Positions 28,901 to 37,567 of a stretch of 64,000 nt of DNA are shown here, piece after piece. The notes beneath the pieces were generated by a model. The model worked only from the letters and a program-made list of their open reading frames with translations. It did not search any database and was not told the origin of the DNA. The stretch lies in contig NW_020170460.1 of NCBI RefSeq assembly GCF_000524195.1, positions 198,356 to 262,355 of the forward strand, written 5' to 3'. How positions within the stretch are numbered: position 1 is the stretch's first letter; every line of letters starts with the position of its first letter. Source of the stretch: Echinococcus granulosus (taxonomy: Eukaryota; Platyhelminthes; Cestoda; Cyclophyllidea; Taeniidae). Position numbers and translations under genes: made by a program.

Positions 28901-31900
28901 CTTTACGCGCAGTGATTGAAGAGGTGACCACTCAATTTGACCACGCAAAACTTTGATGGGTCGTAATTTTTTTTGTAAACCATTGTTTTCACATGAGCAG
29001 TTGTAATAATGGGTAAATTCCGCTTTTTAGCAAAAAAAACGTACAGGCGAGTTTTGGATGACGATGGAATATTAACTAAACTTGAATATATGGATAAAAT
29101 TTTTAAAGTGGGGGCTCCACGAATCAGTCGAGTGGATTTTTTGGCTCCCATTTCAATTAAATAAGTATTTAAGCTTCAATCTACCGAAGTGCAGTCAATT
29201 TTTAATAATTCATCCGCTCGTCCATCGCATTGTTCATCTTTCCTTCTATCTAACTGTATCGCCCCGAGACATCTCTAAAGACTAAAGAAGTCATAATACT
29301 CGGACAGAATATACATATTCGATATACAGTAGAGCCTGGGGTTATAGGTATGGCCTACCCGGTGAAGCTGCAATGGCGGTGCCCTCAAGTGGCCCCTTTA
29401 CCAAAACCGAGGGTTAAAAAACTACCGTTGTGCTATATAGCCCCTCTCCTTTTTTGAGCGTCGTCTCTGGCGCTCCTTTTGGCCTCCTTCCTACGTCAAT
29501 CATCATAACATAATCGGTGCTGTGAGAAAAGCACTCACGAGCCAAACTTACCAGTCATAGGATTGCCATGCAACTAAGGGGATTCCTGGTCGCAGCGTCA
29601 CTGATCCCTCTTGGCAAATCAACTAAATGTGGAGTTTTGTCCTGTATACAAACTTGATTTGGGGAAGTGGGGAATTTGGAGGACATCACGTATGTCCACT
29701 GGTAGCTGTAAGAACATTAGCCTAAAAGCAGAGTCACATTACAAGGTATAGAGCTTAAAATAGTTTCGTGGGAAAAATTATTTTTACGTCTATTCCTCCT
29801 TACCACCTTGTTCTCAATTCAGAGCTACCCAGCCATATCCATCTAGGTTCTATCCAGGTGAAGGAGGTGTCGCAAGTTTACATGATTGATGCTTCTTTAC
29901 AGGTACGGTAGAGAGCTTCGTAACTAGCTTTCTTAGATGGTTCTCGATCATGGCCGGTGTTGCTTCAGTTATTAATACCTTTCCTACGTACCACGTCACT
30001 GGGATAGTTGCTGAAGGTAAGCGTCAATTTCAGCCCTTCTCTTTGGGGTCGTCGCTGGTTCTCCTATTCACAGCAAATGCACTTCTTCCGTACCCACCCG
30101 AAGAAACCAGAATAGGTGACCCTTAAGATCGGGTTTGCTTTCTGTTGCCATTAATGTATTGCCCCGAGACTTCCCTGAAGACGAATTAAGACATACAACA
30201 GGCATTGGGGCTACTGGCATGACTCGGATGCCAGCCCATCCAGTGGAGGTACAATGGCGGAGCTCCTTATTAGCCCGTTACCAAAACCGAGGGTTAAACT
30301 AATAGCTAATCTATTTCACAACCGTCTCGGAATTGTCAGTCCATCCACCGAGTGGTGAAAATATCTCAGATCCACTTTTCTTTATGAATCAAACCTGCTT
30401 ACCCATTTCCAGGGGTTCATGTCGAATAATACTATTTATTTATCTATCTGTCTGTTTATTCAATCATTCATTCAAAACATAGCTAACTATTCCAATAGAG
30501 CAGACAGAATGTTGGTTCTCGATAAATTAAAATTTAATTTTAAGCTTAACTTTAATCATATTTTTTGATAAATAACTGAAGCATTGCATGCTGTAAACTA
30601 GTCCTACGGACGTCACCGATATGCCTTTTAATCTTAGGTCATTTCATAAGGCATTTTGAGCCTACAATGTCTTGTTTATTGTTTAAGTAAATTTGAGCCT
30701 TGACAACACTCCTGCTTGAAATTTCACGAGAGGACACAATAAAATAACTACATGACATAATGAGCGAATCCAAACATGTCTTTTAAAAAAATAAATAATT
30801 AGTGATTTTAAGTCGAAACTAGTGCGGTTATTGGAATTCCTCCCCGAAGTCGTAATGCACCACACAAGTATGGATGACTGGTTTGATGGCTATGAGCACA
30901 ATCTAGGGATTAAGTCATCTAGCAGATGTATAAACCATTGATGACTGAAAAGCTTGCGTAGCTAAATGCACATATCAGTTCACTAAACGTGCACAGTTCC
31001 GAGTTGTGTGTGTGTGTGTGTGGAAAAAAAGTGGGAATAATCACATCTATCCTTCGTTTCGGCGGCAATGGTTGTGAGAATCATAAATAAATAATTAAGT
31101 GTTGAGCACTGAACAGATTTTATAGTGCTAGATTTCGTAGCCTTGGTTGTAAACGAGTTATATTTCTCTCAAATTTTTGTTTGATTTTTTTAAATTAATC
31201 ATTAGAAGAAATACACCTTCCATTCAAAATACTTGTTCCGTAAATTCTAGCATTTAATGCCATGGAAATTATTTTAGGTCTTGAGTCATTTCTGAAATCG
31301 TAATAAGCCAGCCCAGTGTGGAGGAGGATTTAATGCCACCGTTGAGAAGAGCTTGGAGGCCGTAAGCCCGGCTGGAAGGTCATACCACCAGGCGAAAGTA
31401 CAACCTGCAGAGACTCTAGAACCCGCACGGTAAAACGTACATTAAAACGACTATTAAACAATCTCAGCAATTATTAATGATGCCCTATAGAGAGGACTTT
31501 ACCTGCTTGCGTCGAGTGTAAATCGTTACAAATTGCCATTTGAAAGGTGTTTTGAGAAGTACGTGACTAAAAGTAGCCATGGTAGGAAGTATTAAAAGGG
31601 CCCATGCCACTGTTGTGGGAGACAAATCAGGATTGATGCAATCCTTTTGAATTGCAGAAAATGTGGCCTTGAATACCATTGTAGAAGTAGTGATGCCCGG
31701 ACACAGGGTCTCTTACCCCTCATAAACTACTGAAAAATGTTCATAAGTAGTACTGGTGGTTTAGGTGTGTATTTAAATACCCTTCTCCATGATTAACCGA
31801 ACCGTTCAAATCTGACCATAATTAACAGAAATTATATGATCTTATTTGCCTTGACCCTCAGCACCACGCAGTCGCCCTCTGTCAGAAGCAATGCTAAGCA

Positions 31901-34900
31901 ACCACTACTATGACAAGAGTGAACTCCTAAATCCTATCGCTTTTGCTGGTGGCAACAAGGGCGACGAGTCCGGTGACTGCCTCCTCGACGTCCCCTTCTG
32001 CCCTACACACTCCAATTCGCGACCTACCTCAGTGGGCGTCTACTCCAACGACGACGAGGATGTGGAGGAGGATTCATCGCTTTATGAGGCTGTTGACAGA
32101 CGCAAACGAAAGGTGGAAAAAGCGATGGCCCTACCACCACCCCCACCACCACCTCCACAGCCGCTGGTATCCCCTGCGACAGCCCAGAAGGATGTTGAAG
32201 TGGTGAGTGCTTTTTGCACCTTTGTGAGATGATTGTTGTGTTCACCAATAAAGTTACAAATAGGTGGCATGTAAATGTAACAAATCATGTCGCAGAGATT
32301 GATTGTGTTCAAAACAGTGTGAAATGCTCTGCCTGTACGAGTTAGGTGAGCAACATGATCATGGAAAGTTTAAGACCACATACTAGTTGGCTGGGCGGAC
32401 TGTGAAGGAGGAGTGTGGGAATGATGGAACAAAGCTGCATGTGCTTTGACTGCTCTCGTTTTTCAAGTGGTCATAAGTCATGTCAGACTCGATTGGAGGT
32501 GTCCACGAAGCCCCGACACCTTGCGTGCGCTTGTTGGCGACCCCCTCAACAACACTTCAAGCATGACTGTTCAGGGGATTCAAATTTTCTTCAAAAGGGC
32601 TTTTAAGTATTTACTTCAGGATTATCTAGGCTGTCTTAATCCAGGACTTGAATCCTCTTCTTGCGTGTGATAGCCTCAAAGATCCTCTGTTTGGTTAACG
32701 AATAATTTCGGTTTTATTGTCCCATATTTATGTCCACTACCTTTTAGATGTATGTCTACCTCTTTAAAATGACCAAAACCGTCTAAATTCATATGAAGGA
32801 TTAACTTGGCTCATTTTCTGGTTAAGACACTGGTGTAGACCAAGCAGTGGCAGATCTCTATTTTAAAAGCGTCTTCAACTTCTTTCTGAAACTGTTTGCG
32901 TTTTTGTGCCACTTTTGAAGCCGTTCTTAGAGGAACCAAGTAGGTCTGCGAAATTTGAATGGTGTTTCATCAAACTGGTTAGAATAGGAAACACTCTTTG
33001 CTCAGCTCTCCTTTTTCTTAGTGCCCTAGATAGAATTCGGCCTAGGAGACATTCCACGTCAAAGTTAAAAATACCGCTGACAAGTAGAAACAGTCTTAAA
33101 GGTAGATGACAATTCGGTAGCGAATATCGTACAGGCGCTTATTTTAAATTGAATTGGTAATTTGCGTTACTGTACAGTGATTTAAGAAAAGTTAGCTTGA
33201 TGATTTCTTAAACTAGATTTGGCAAATTGATTTTACCAATGCTATTCGTCATGCGTCAGAATGTATAAGTGCCAAGAGTTTATTGGTTAGGAATTGGCTA
33301 ATAGGCGAGCGACTCGCATGCACCATCCAATAGAATCTCAGATAAATCTAACCCCGTAGGGACCGTTATTAGCTTTGTCAAATCTAGGATCCTATTTTAG
33401 CAGAAGAATATGCCATTTCTATTAGCTTAGAAGTCTACTTATAGCCGAATAATTTGCCTCCTTAACTCTAAGACAGTAAGATACAACTACCATTATTTTG
33501 CTCAATCTTTAGCAAAGATATTTCTTTTAAACTCTCACAAATATGTCACTGTATCTTCTAAAATAATTCTTATACAAGTGATCTGGCGTAAAAAATCATA
33601 AACGCGGTGGTTTTTATTCCTTACCCCCTAATTCTCTGCCCACTTTCAGATCACGCGATCGTAAAGGTGAGTTGCTTTTCCGCAACCCCTCATTCAATGT
33701 TTGCTTGTACTACCCTTTTGGCTGCAGCACTGCCATTGAATTAACTTAAATAAGTCATCTCAGCAGATCACAGCATCATTTTTGTGCTACTGGTTAGTGG
33801 AATCGTACCACCAATCAAAATTATAATTTAATGTAGAGTTTTGGATGCTAGTACGAAAGGTTGTGGAGAATTCTATGCTTTATCCTCACCTAGTTACTTC
33901 TGTTGATGGAGTTCAGTAAATGCTTTCTGTCCGTGATTGGTTGGTCGACAAAGACCCATGCAGATACTACTAGCTGGAAGTAGTAGGATCTACTGGATCT
34001 AGCAGCCTTTACAGGTGGAACGTGATGCATTAATAATCATTTGAGCAGAAATAAGATTTTAATGCATGGCCGTTCAACTCAGCTGGATGCGAAGTACATC
34101 CGCCAAAATAGTTGAATTTTACCATTGCCATTATTAGATTCTCCCGTTTTAATTATTTCTGTAATTCTATTTTTCCTTAAAGTTTTTCCCTAATTTTAGT
34201 TTCTTTGAATTTTTTTTGAAGTGGTAGATAGTAAAAATGAGAGGAAAAGTAGCATCCGAAACAGAAACATCTTGCCATTAGCAATAAAAGCCGAGTTTTT
34301 ATCCGCCTGCTTCTACGCACCTGAATTGTAGCAAAAGTGGATGCTGGAAAAATTTTTCGCCAGCGGACTTTGCCCCCCTCCCGCCAGAATTTCACATTTT
34401 ATTTGTTCTGGACTCCGTGCTTTGCATTGTTGGGTGTGATTTGTTTGCATTTTTGAACGCCTCTTTGCTTGTTAGTTTGTGCACAAGGACAGTTTTGCAA
34501 CCTTTGGATCATTCGGCTGCCATTGTCATGCAATGGGCTATACCAGATACAATGGATCATAATTTTTAGACTTGTTTGGCATATACTTGCACCTTCCATC
34601 CATCATCCATCAAACCTCGATTTGTCACCTACAGCAAAATCAAATAACTTTTGTATACTTTGCTGATTCACTTCCATTATTTCGATATTACAACTGCGTC
34701 AATCCGAGTTTGAGATGAATGCATTTGATTTCTCTCACCACAAGAGCTTTTGAGTAGTTACCATTATCCGCTATCCTGGGTTCAACCCTGGTCCGCCTAC
34801 CTATTATGTGTTACGTGGCTCATTTGTGAACAAAATTAAGTAAAGTCACCTGCCAGGATGTAACTTGTCATTCAAACCATCGCCCAAAGCGCTATATGTG

Positions 34901-36481
34901 TAATGTGAGCCACTCAAACTCTCAGCTTCGTCGATTCTCAGGCGTTCTATGTGAATGAGCACTTATTCGAAAATGCCTTACTTTGCCACAATTTGACAGT
35001 GATTGCAGTCCGTGGTGTCAGTCCAAAATGCATTGGTGGGTCGTCCAAAGGCAGGTGTTACGCTATCGTCGGGTGGAGATCGCGAACTCGTTTTGGCTCT
35101 ATTTTAGCGTTTCCGATTTCTTAAATACTCATTGACCTTTGAAATCGTCCACTTCCTTGTATCGAATTAGGGGTCCTCAAGTTGGACTACTAGAACAACA
35201 AAGTCGGTTAGAGCCAGATGAGGATCTGGTGGAATTCACTTTGGTTTCGTGCATTTACACTTCCCTTAAAGTAAGTTGGCCGTTGAGGTCCCGTAATGCT
35301 GGAGATAGCATATGAACGTTTAACCATTACCGGGTGAATTTCCTCGTTTTCTTAGCCAAGTTTTCCAACTCATACTCACCCATTTGACCACATAATTCGG
35401 TGAAACACAATTAATGAACACTTCACAAAAAGTCAACTTAAATTTGAGTTAAGGATTGTAGACAAAATTCCAAAGCTGCTAAAGGCATTACTTCTGGTTG
35501 TTTACCTGCTCACTGATGAAAAAGGATGGAGAAATCGTCGGTTCTCCCCTTAAAACACGTAGATAACATATGGCCCATGATACAGCATGAATTCTAGTTA
35601 TAATTTGGGTTTAGTAATGGGTCCGCTAGGAGTAGAAATTGTAGAAGTACATCCAAATCTCTTCGTCCACACGGATTACCATTAGTGGTGCAGCAGCTAC
35701 GCGTCTGACTCCCCTTATTTTTCAGGTTCTAAACAAAAGAAACACGCAACTCACATGTTTTGCCAGACGCAGATAAAGGCAACTTTTTCCAATCCACTTA
35801 TTTCCATACTTTGGCACATCTGGGTGCACTAGCCCTCAACACCCAAAATAAGAATCATCGACACAACAGTAACAATAGCTATTATCACTAAAGAAACCCC
35901 TTTGTTGACTGTTATTAAAACAAGCGACTAACTTACTCTAATATTCTTTCAGTCTAATTCACCCTTTCAGTTTTGATTAAGTTAGGGGAATTATTAAGAA
36001 CAACACCCCAAACTCCCAGCTTAAATCTACACTTTTTTCTCAAAATATTCCTTTAACTAGCCATTTTGGTGGGTTTGTGCATGTATCTTTGTTAAAAGTA
36101 ACCATGAAAATACTGATTTCCAAACGGCTTTTCTTCGGATGCCATGCTCCATCCTTTAGCCCTCCTGCTGTTACTGGCCGGTCCCGCGTTTAAATTGGAC
36201 GCGGGTTGGCTCGCCGTGCAAATAACCAGGGTTTAATCATTATCATTATATTGTTTAATTAGTATACAAGCCGTCGCAAACCAAGTGGCGACGGTATCAA
36301 TCCCAAGTACCAACGTTATCGGGGCATCACCAAGATGGCCTCCATCAACGCCTCCACATCGACCCTGATCGCCGATCTGTCGCCCCTCTCAAGGTCCTTA
36401 GCCTCGCGTTCACCCTCCCCCATGCGCCCTGTCACCAGCACTCCCCACACTGTTCCCTATGCCAATCTTAGCAACTTGTGA
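3004..36481 (+). CDS. Large sushi-domain type I membrane protein, receptor-like (12 exons, 5' end incomplete)
   Basis: Exons: 3004-3240, 11668-12138, 15336-15611, 17821-18093, 19379-19454, 20164-20716, 21601-21913, 22243-22535, 22784-22937, 26478-26798, 31862-32202, 36263-36481. Every join keeps frame, giving 1,174 residues plus TGA. Order of parts: an N-terminal ectodomain with few cysteines and possible N-glycosylation sites (YNFTS, GGNATS); a sushi/CCP-like module at about residues 236-328; a Thr/Ser-rich stalk to about 419; one membrane helix at about 420-440; then a tail of about 730 residues rich in Pro, Ser, His and Gln. The tail has polyproline runs, SLYEAV and VPYANL tyrosine motifs and a C-terminal SNL. 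The topology suggests a cell-surface adhesion or signalling receptor; no family could be named. All four ectodomain introns are phase 1. Start codon and signal peptide are not resolved; the exon ending at 22937 has a weak donor (alternative at 22919). Confidence 0.7.
4874..4905 (+). repeat. (CA)16 microsatellite
   Basis: Thirty-two bases of perfect CA dinucleotide. The open frames crossing it on both strands come from the repeat and are not genes. Confidence 0.95.
7797..7814 (+). repeat. Short (CA)n run
   Basis: A perfect CA run of about 8 units inside the large intron. Confidence 0.8.
9290..9440 (+). repeat. Degenerate CTAT/CTAC/CCAT tetranucleotide tract
   Basis: About 150 bases of pyrimidine-rich tetranucleotides (CTACCTACCTATCCATCT and variants). 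Similar decayed tracts occur at about 22556-22720 and 30430-30475, and with the complementary GATG/GATA composition at about 26340-26410 and 59470-59540. Confidence 0.75.
11668..12138 (+). CDS. Membrane protein exon: ectodomain, glycosylated region
   Basis: The acceptor is a long pyrimidine tract ending CCATTCCAG and the donor is ATAC|GTGAGT; the exon is phase 1 at both ends. It encodes 157 residues with three cysteines (FHCPS, TPCLSD, EVCPYA), an acidic linker and NFTS and NATS glycosylation sequons. No known domain was recognised; the alternating polar/hydrophobic pattern suggests a beta-sandwich-like module. Confidence 0.72.
12139..15335 (+). other. Intron of the membrane-protein gene with a dispersed repeat
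   Basis: A 3.2-kb intron (GTGAGT...CTTTAG). It carries an A-B copy of the dispersed repeat at about 13620-14310 and otherwise only AT-rich sequence. Confidence 0.6.
13620..14310 (+). repeat. Dispersed A-B repeat, copy 1
   Basis: The left module includes GACCGTTTAATCAAACACAG (about 13718). The right module includes TACTGGATCTGGAGTTTTGT (about 13917) and ends near ACTGAGATAGTTGCCGAAGG (about 14286). The same words, diverged, recur in order at 24.7-25.4 kb and 29.4-30.0 kb and inverted at 57.2-57.7 kb. No second A module was found after this copy. Confidence 0.7.
15336..15611 (+). CDS. Membrane protein exon: sushi/CCP-like domain
   Basis: Phase 1 at both ends, as is typical for shuffled extracellular modules. 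The translation has the spacing of a complement control module: first cysteine in YCPPLPD, second in EIGCLPD, third in LVLQCDHHRRQW and fourth in PPPGGCM, with the conserved Trp and Pro between the last two cysteines. The module is longer than the usual 60 residues, so the call is by cysteine/Trp pattern, not a strong match. Confidence 0.6.
15612..17820 (+). other. Intron of the membrane-protein gene containing an assembly gap
   Basis: It starts GTGAGTGAG and ends TTGCTTTTCAG. Besides the gap at 15871-15970 it holds AT-rich sequence with no exon that I can support. Confidence 0.55.
15871..15970. other. Assembly gap of exactly 100 N
   Basis: A run of 100 N. The round number suggests a scaffold gap of unknown size. 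It lies inside an intron, but because neighbouring introns are all phase 1 a whole phase-1 exon could be missing without breaking the frame. Confidence 0.98.
17821..18093 (+). CDS. Membrane protein exon: Thr/Ser-rich stalk
   Basis: The acceptor is AATTGCTTTTCAG and the donor CCG|GTAGGC; phase 1 at both ends. It encodes about 91 residues dominated by Thr, Ser, Ala and Asn (for example TTTATTTNTTVAAMT), as expected for a mucin-like O-glycosylated stalk next to the membrane. Confidence 0.72.
18094..19378 (+). other. Intron between stalk and transmembrane exons
   Basis: 1.3 kb, GTAGGC...CAACTTTTAG. AT-rich; no coding or repeat content recognised. Confidence 0.55.
19379..19454 (+). CDS. Membrane protein exon: transmembrane helix
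   Basis: A 76-nt exon encoding AMGAIFGFILCLLILLIVVF followed by IFRQ. It is a single uninterrupted hydrophobic helix followed by basic residues, which sets the type I orientation with the following exons in the cytoplasm. It enters in phase 1 and leaves in phase 2. Confidence 0.8.
19455..20163 (+). other. Intron after the transmembrane exon
   Basis: 0.7 kb, GTAAAT...AAATTGTAG. Its last about 55 bases are open in frame with the downstream exon, so the exon could start slightly earlier, but the phase-2 join at 20164 is the one that fits the transmembrane exon. Confidence 0.5.
20164..20716 (+). CDS. Membrane protein exon: juxtamembrane cytoplasmic tail
   Basis: It starts with basic residues (RLLRTVRSKLV) next to the membrane helix, then becomes Ser/Thr/Pro-rich with SRHRKNPYF and PSLSRLPPPS. 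Donor CAG|GTAAGT, phase 0. Many SP/TP sites suggest regulation by phosphorylation (inference). The region has no predicted fold visible to me. Confidence 0.75.
20717..21600 (+). other. Intron in the cytoplasmic-tail region
   Basis: 0.9 kb, GTAAGT...CCTCTTTTAG. No feature recognised beyond short AGAC/AGAT-type repeats near 21420-21480. Confidence 0.5.
21601..21913 (+). CDS. Membrane protein exon: cytoplasmic tail, Ser/His-rich
   Basis: The acceptor is TTACCCTCTTTTAG and the donor CCCA|GTGAGT. It encodes KRLSTFIRSAMSGSSASF, a His/Asn-rich stretch and a Ser-rich end. Phase 0 in, phase 1 out. Confidence 0.72.
21914..22242 (+). other. Short intron in the cytoplasmic-tail region
   Basis: 0.33 kb, GTGAGT...CATCACAG with a very strong C-rich pyrimidine tract. 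Nothing else seen. Confidence 0.55.
22243..22535 (+). CDS. Membrane protein exon: cytoplasmic tail, Pro/Gln-rich
   Basis: The acceptor is a long C-rich pyrimidine tract ending CCATCACAG and the donor TCG|GTAAGT. It encodes TTPLPPLPPLHPHYF, a proline array that could bind SH3 or WW domains, followed by a Gln/Asn-rich stretch. Phase 1 in, phase 0 out. Confidence 0.72.
22784..22937 (+). CDS. Membrane protein exon: acidic tail segment, 3' border uncertain
   Basis: The acceptor is TTTTTTGACTCGCAG. It encodes NMDTYLEPIDGVDSLG and an acidic stretch. To stay in frame with the next exon it must end in phase 1, which allows donors at 22937 (AAG|GTTCGA) or 22919 (CCG|GTGGCA); both are weak. The stronger-looking GAG|GTGATA at 22909 is phase 0 and would force a non-coding-like frame in the next exon. 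Confidence 0.6.
22938..26477 (+). other. 3.5-kb intron with A-B-A repeat copy
   Basis: Largely AT-rich. The A-B-A dispersed repeat occupies about 24665-25690; a GATG/GATA-rich tract lies just before the 3' end (about 26340-26410). Confidence 0.55.
24665..25690 (+). repeat. Dispersed A-B-A repeat, copy 2
   Basis: Left A (about 24665-24840) contains GAGTCTTCCTTGAAGTCGGC and GTATAATCAAAACACTGAG. B (about 24850-25400) contains CAATTCCACTGAATCTGGAG and AGTTTCGTGGGAATACTGTT. Right A (about 25455-25690) repeats GAGTCTTCCTTAAAATCGG and TAATTAAAACACCGAGTC. The two A modules are direct repeats flanking B. No intact open frame spans the element. Confidence 0.75.
26478..26798 (+). CDS. Membrane protein exon: Gly/Asn/Ser-rich and acidic tail
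   Basis: The frame beginning at 26480 gives a Gly/Asn/Ser-rich segment, an acidic DYFTYDEGQ and a basic RVIRRPRLSPP. It joins in phase to the next exon (SPRSRPLSEA). The competing open frame from 26478 was rejected because it does not connect in phase on the 3' side. Confidence 0.68.
29258..30300 (+). repeat. Dispersed A-B-A repeat, copy 3
   Basis: Left A (about 29258-29420) begins GCCCCGAGACATCTCTAAAG and ends CCAAAACCGAGGGTTAAA. B (about 29455-30020) contains AAATGTGGAGTTTTGTCCTG and ACTGGGATAGTTGCTGAAGG. Right A (about 30117-30300) begins GCCCCGAGACTTCCCTGAAG and ends CCAAAACCGAGGGTTAAA. The two A ends share an identical 18-base stretch, the clearest evidence of direct terminal repeats. 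Confidence 0.8.
31005..31022 (+). repeat. (TG)9 microsatellite
   Basis: A perfect TG run inside an intron. Confidence 0.85.
31862..32202 (+). CDS. Membrane protein exon: tail with SLYEAV motif and polyproline
   Basis: The acceptor is TTGACCCTCAG and the donor GAAGTG|GTGAGT. It encodes NHYYDKSELL, an acidic segment DDEDVEEDSSLYEAVDR, a basic KRKVEK and a run of eight prolines. SLYEAV fits the ITIM-like pattern (S/I/V/L)xYxx(I/L/V); the prolines could bind SH3, WW or EVH1 domains. Phase 0 out. Confidence 0.75.
32203..36262 (+). other. Last intron of the membrane-protein gene
   Basis: 4.1 kb, GTGAGT...TTTAATTAG. It holds the 17-nt microexon candidate at 33650-33666. No mobile element recognised; the remainder is unremarkable AT-rich sequence. 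Confidence 0.5.
33650..33666 (+). other. Possible 17-nt alternative microexon with in-frame stop
   Basis: Seventeen bases lie between an excellent acceptor (CTCTGCCCACTTTCAG) and an excellent donor (AAAG|GTGAGT), within the intron between the exons at 32202 and 36263. Read after the phase-0 end at 32202 it gives Ile-Thr-Arg-Ser and then TAA. Inclusion would therefore replace the last 72 residues. It may be a regulated poison or alternative-terminus microexon, or a fortuitous signal pair. Confidence 0.35.
36263..36481 (+). CDS. Membrane protein terminal exon: C-terminal tail
   Basis: The acceptor is TATTGTTTAATTAG; phase 0. It encodes a basic SRRKPSGDGINPKYQRYRG, a Ser-rich SPLSRSLASRSPSP and a C-terminus VPYANLSNL followed by TGA at 36479. 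VPYANL fits an ITIM-like pattern and the last residues S-N-L fit a class I PDZ ligand; both are short patterns that can occur by chance. Confidence 0.75.
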   Translation, partial: YTSRRKPSGDGINPKYQRYRGITKMASINASTSTLIADLSPLSRSLASRSPSPMRPVTSTPHTVPYANLSNL

Positions 36482-37567
36482 GCCGATGTGTCATGTACCC
36501 TTGGCCCTAATGTTGAAAAGATAGAAGATATGAACGTTCGGTTTGGTATCATTGTGCCGAGTAGCCTCTCTATTGGTTTGTCTGGTTGTTCGCCATCATC
36601 CTCTTATCAATTTTCCTCTTGTGTATCCAAGCATTGCGTGAATGAATTATTGTACACTCTCTTTGCATCATCTAGATTTTCTAGATTTCTCAGTAGAATG
36701 GGAGAGGGAGCAACGTGGGTTGTGCGATAAAGCTACAGCCGATGAAATAAAAGCCAGATTAGATGAGAAGGCGAACATGCTTTAACCCGTTTGGGTGTCT
36801 TTTGAACGTCAAATGCCTAAACTGGTGTTCTAGCAAGTTAAAATTCCTATTTGCGACATGAACAACTTCAATGAAGCGTTGCATATGTGGATTGGATTCT
36901 GAGTGCGAATACAAAATTTGGAATGCACAAGCGGTTTTTAAATTGTTACCCAATAGGTTTGGCTACGTCTAAAATGCAAAATAGTGATAACGTGTAAGCT
37001 GAATAAAGATAACTCTTTTCATAAATGATTTAAATGAGAACGCTCCGGTTCAAAAATATAACTTTCGCATCATAACGGAGGGACGTATTATAAAAACGGA
37101 GCAAAATGTTGCGATTCAAAATCTGTTAAAAAAGGGGGAAATTTTTATCCTTATTAGAGGAGCAAGTCTTAAATATAGGAAACTTAATACGGGTTAATAG
37201 GATATTCCTGCTGACAGGCGTTCTGCTTGTAAATGTCCTCCCAGAAATAAACTTGCGCAAAACGCCCATAACAAATGTGTAGAAATGCAAATAGCACAGA
37301 TTTATGAATGTTGTAGAGTCTGTACGGATGCATTTTAATTAATTTAATGATTCTTCTATTTCAGTTAGGTATTTTTTGCTAAATTTCAGTCTAAGCAAGG
37401 TAAAGCGCAACTTCAAAGCAATCTAGTGCCTATAAAATTTAAAGTTTGGGCAACTTTTAAAGGAAGACATTGCAGGGCTAACTTGAAATCCATCAATTTT
37501 GTTTCAACATATTATTTTGTTAGCCGCCGCAGTTGGGTTGACCCACCCATTTTCTCCTCTCCTTGGA
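36482..37567 (+). other. 3' UTR and intergenic interval upstream of SMARCB1
   Basis: About 1.1 kb holding the poly(A) signal at 36746 and the SMARCB1 promoter/5' UTR. The last stretch before the SMARCB1 ATG is strongly pyrimidine-rich (CATTTTCTCCTCTCCTTGG), as in a splice acceptor. Confidence 0.5.
36746..36751 (+). terminator. Poly(A) signal AATAAA of the membrane-protein gene
   Basis: AATAAA 265 nt after the TGA at 36481, in the compact interval before SMARCB1. Confidence 0.5.

Larger units (their letters stand above)
26799..31861 (+). other. 5.1-kb intron with A-B-A repeat copy
   Basis: It contains the A-B-A repeat at about 29258-30300, a CTAT/CTGT tract at about 30430-30475, a (TG) run at 31005-31022 and a possible further diverged A-like module at about 31275-31450. 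No coding exon supported. Confidence 0.55.

Noticed and set aside
32415..33109. Short + strand open frames within the last intron of the membrane-protein gene
   Set aside because: No homology, no compatible splice phase with neighbouring exons, and no codon bias like the real exons.
34770..34800. tRNA-like TTCAA loop with flanking CTGG/CCTGG
   Set aside because: The stem does not pair correctly over five bases and no acceptor, D or anticodon arms were found upstream.
37499..37567. N-terminal extension of SMARCB1 by an in-frame upstream stretch (hydrophobic ILLAAAVGL)
   Set aside because: It begins at a non-ATG codon; the ATG at 37568 aligns with the N-terminus of animal SMARCB1, so the stretch is 5' UTR or intron.
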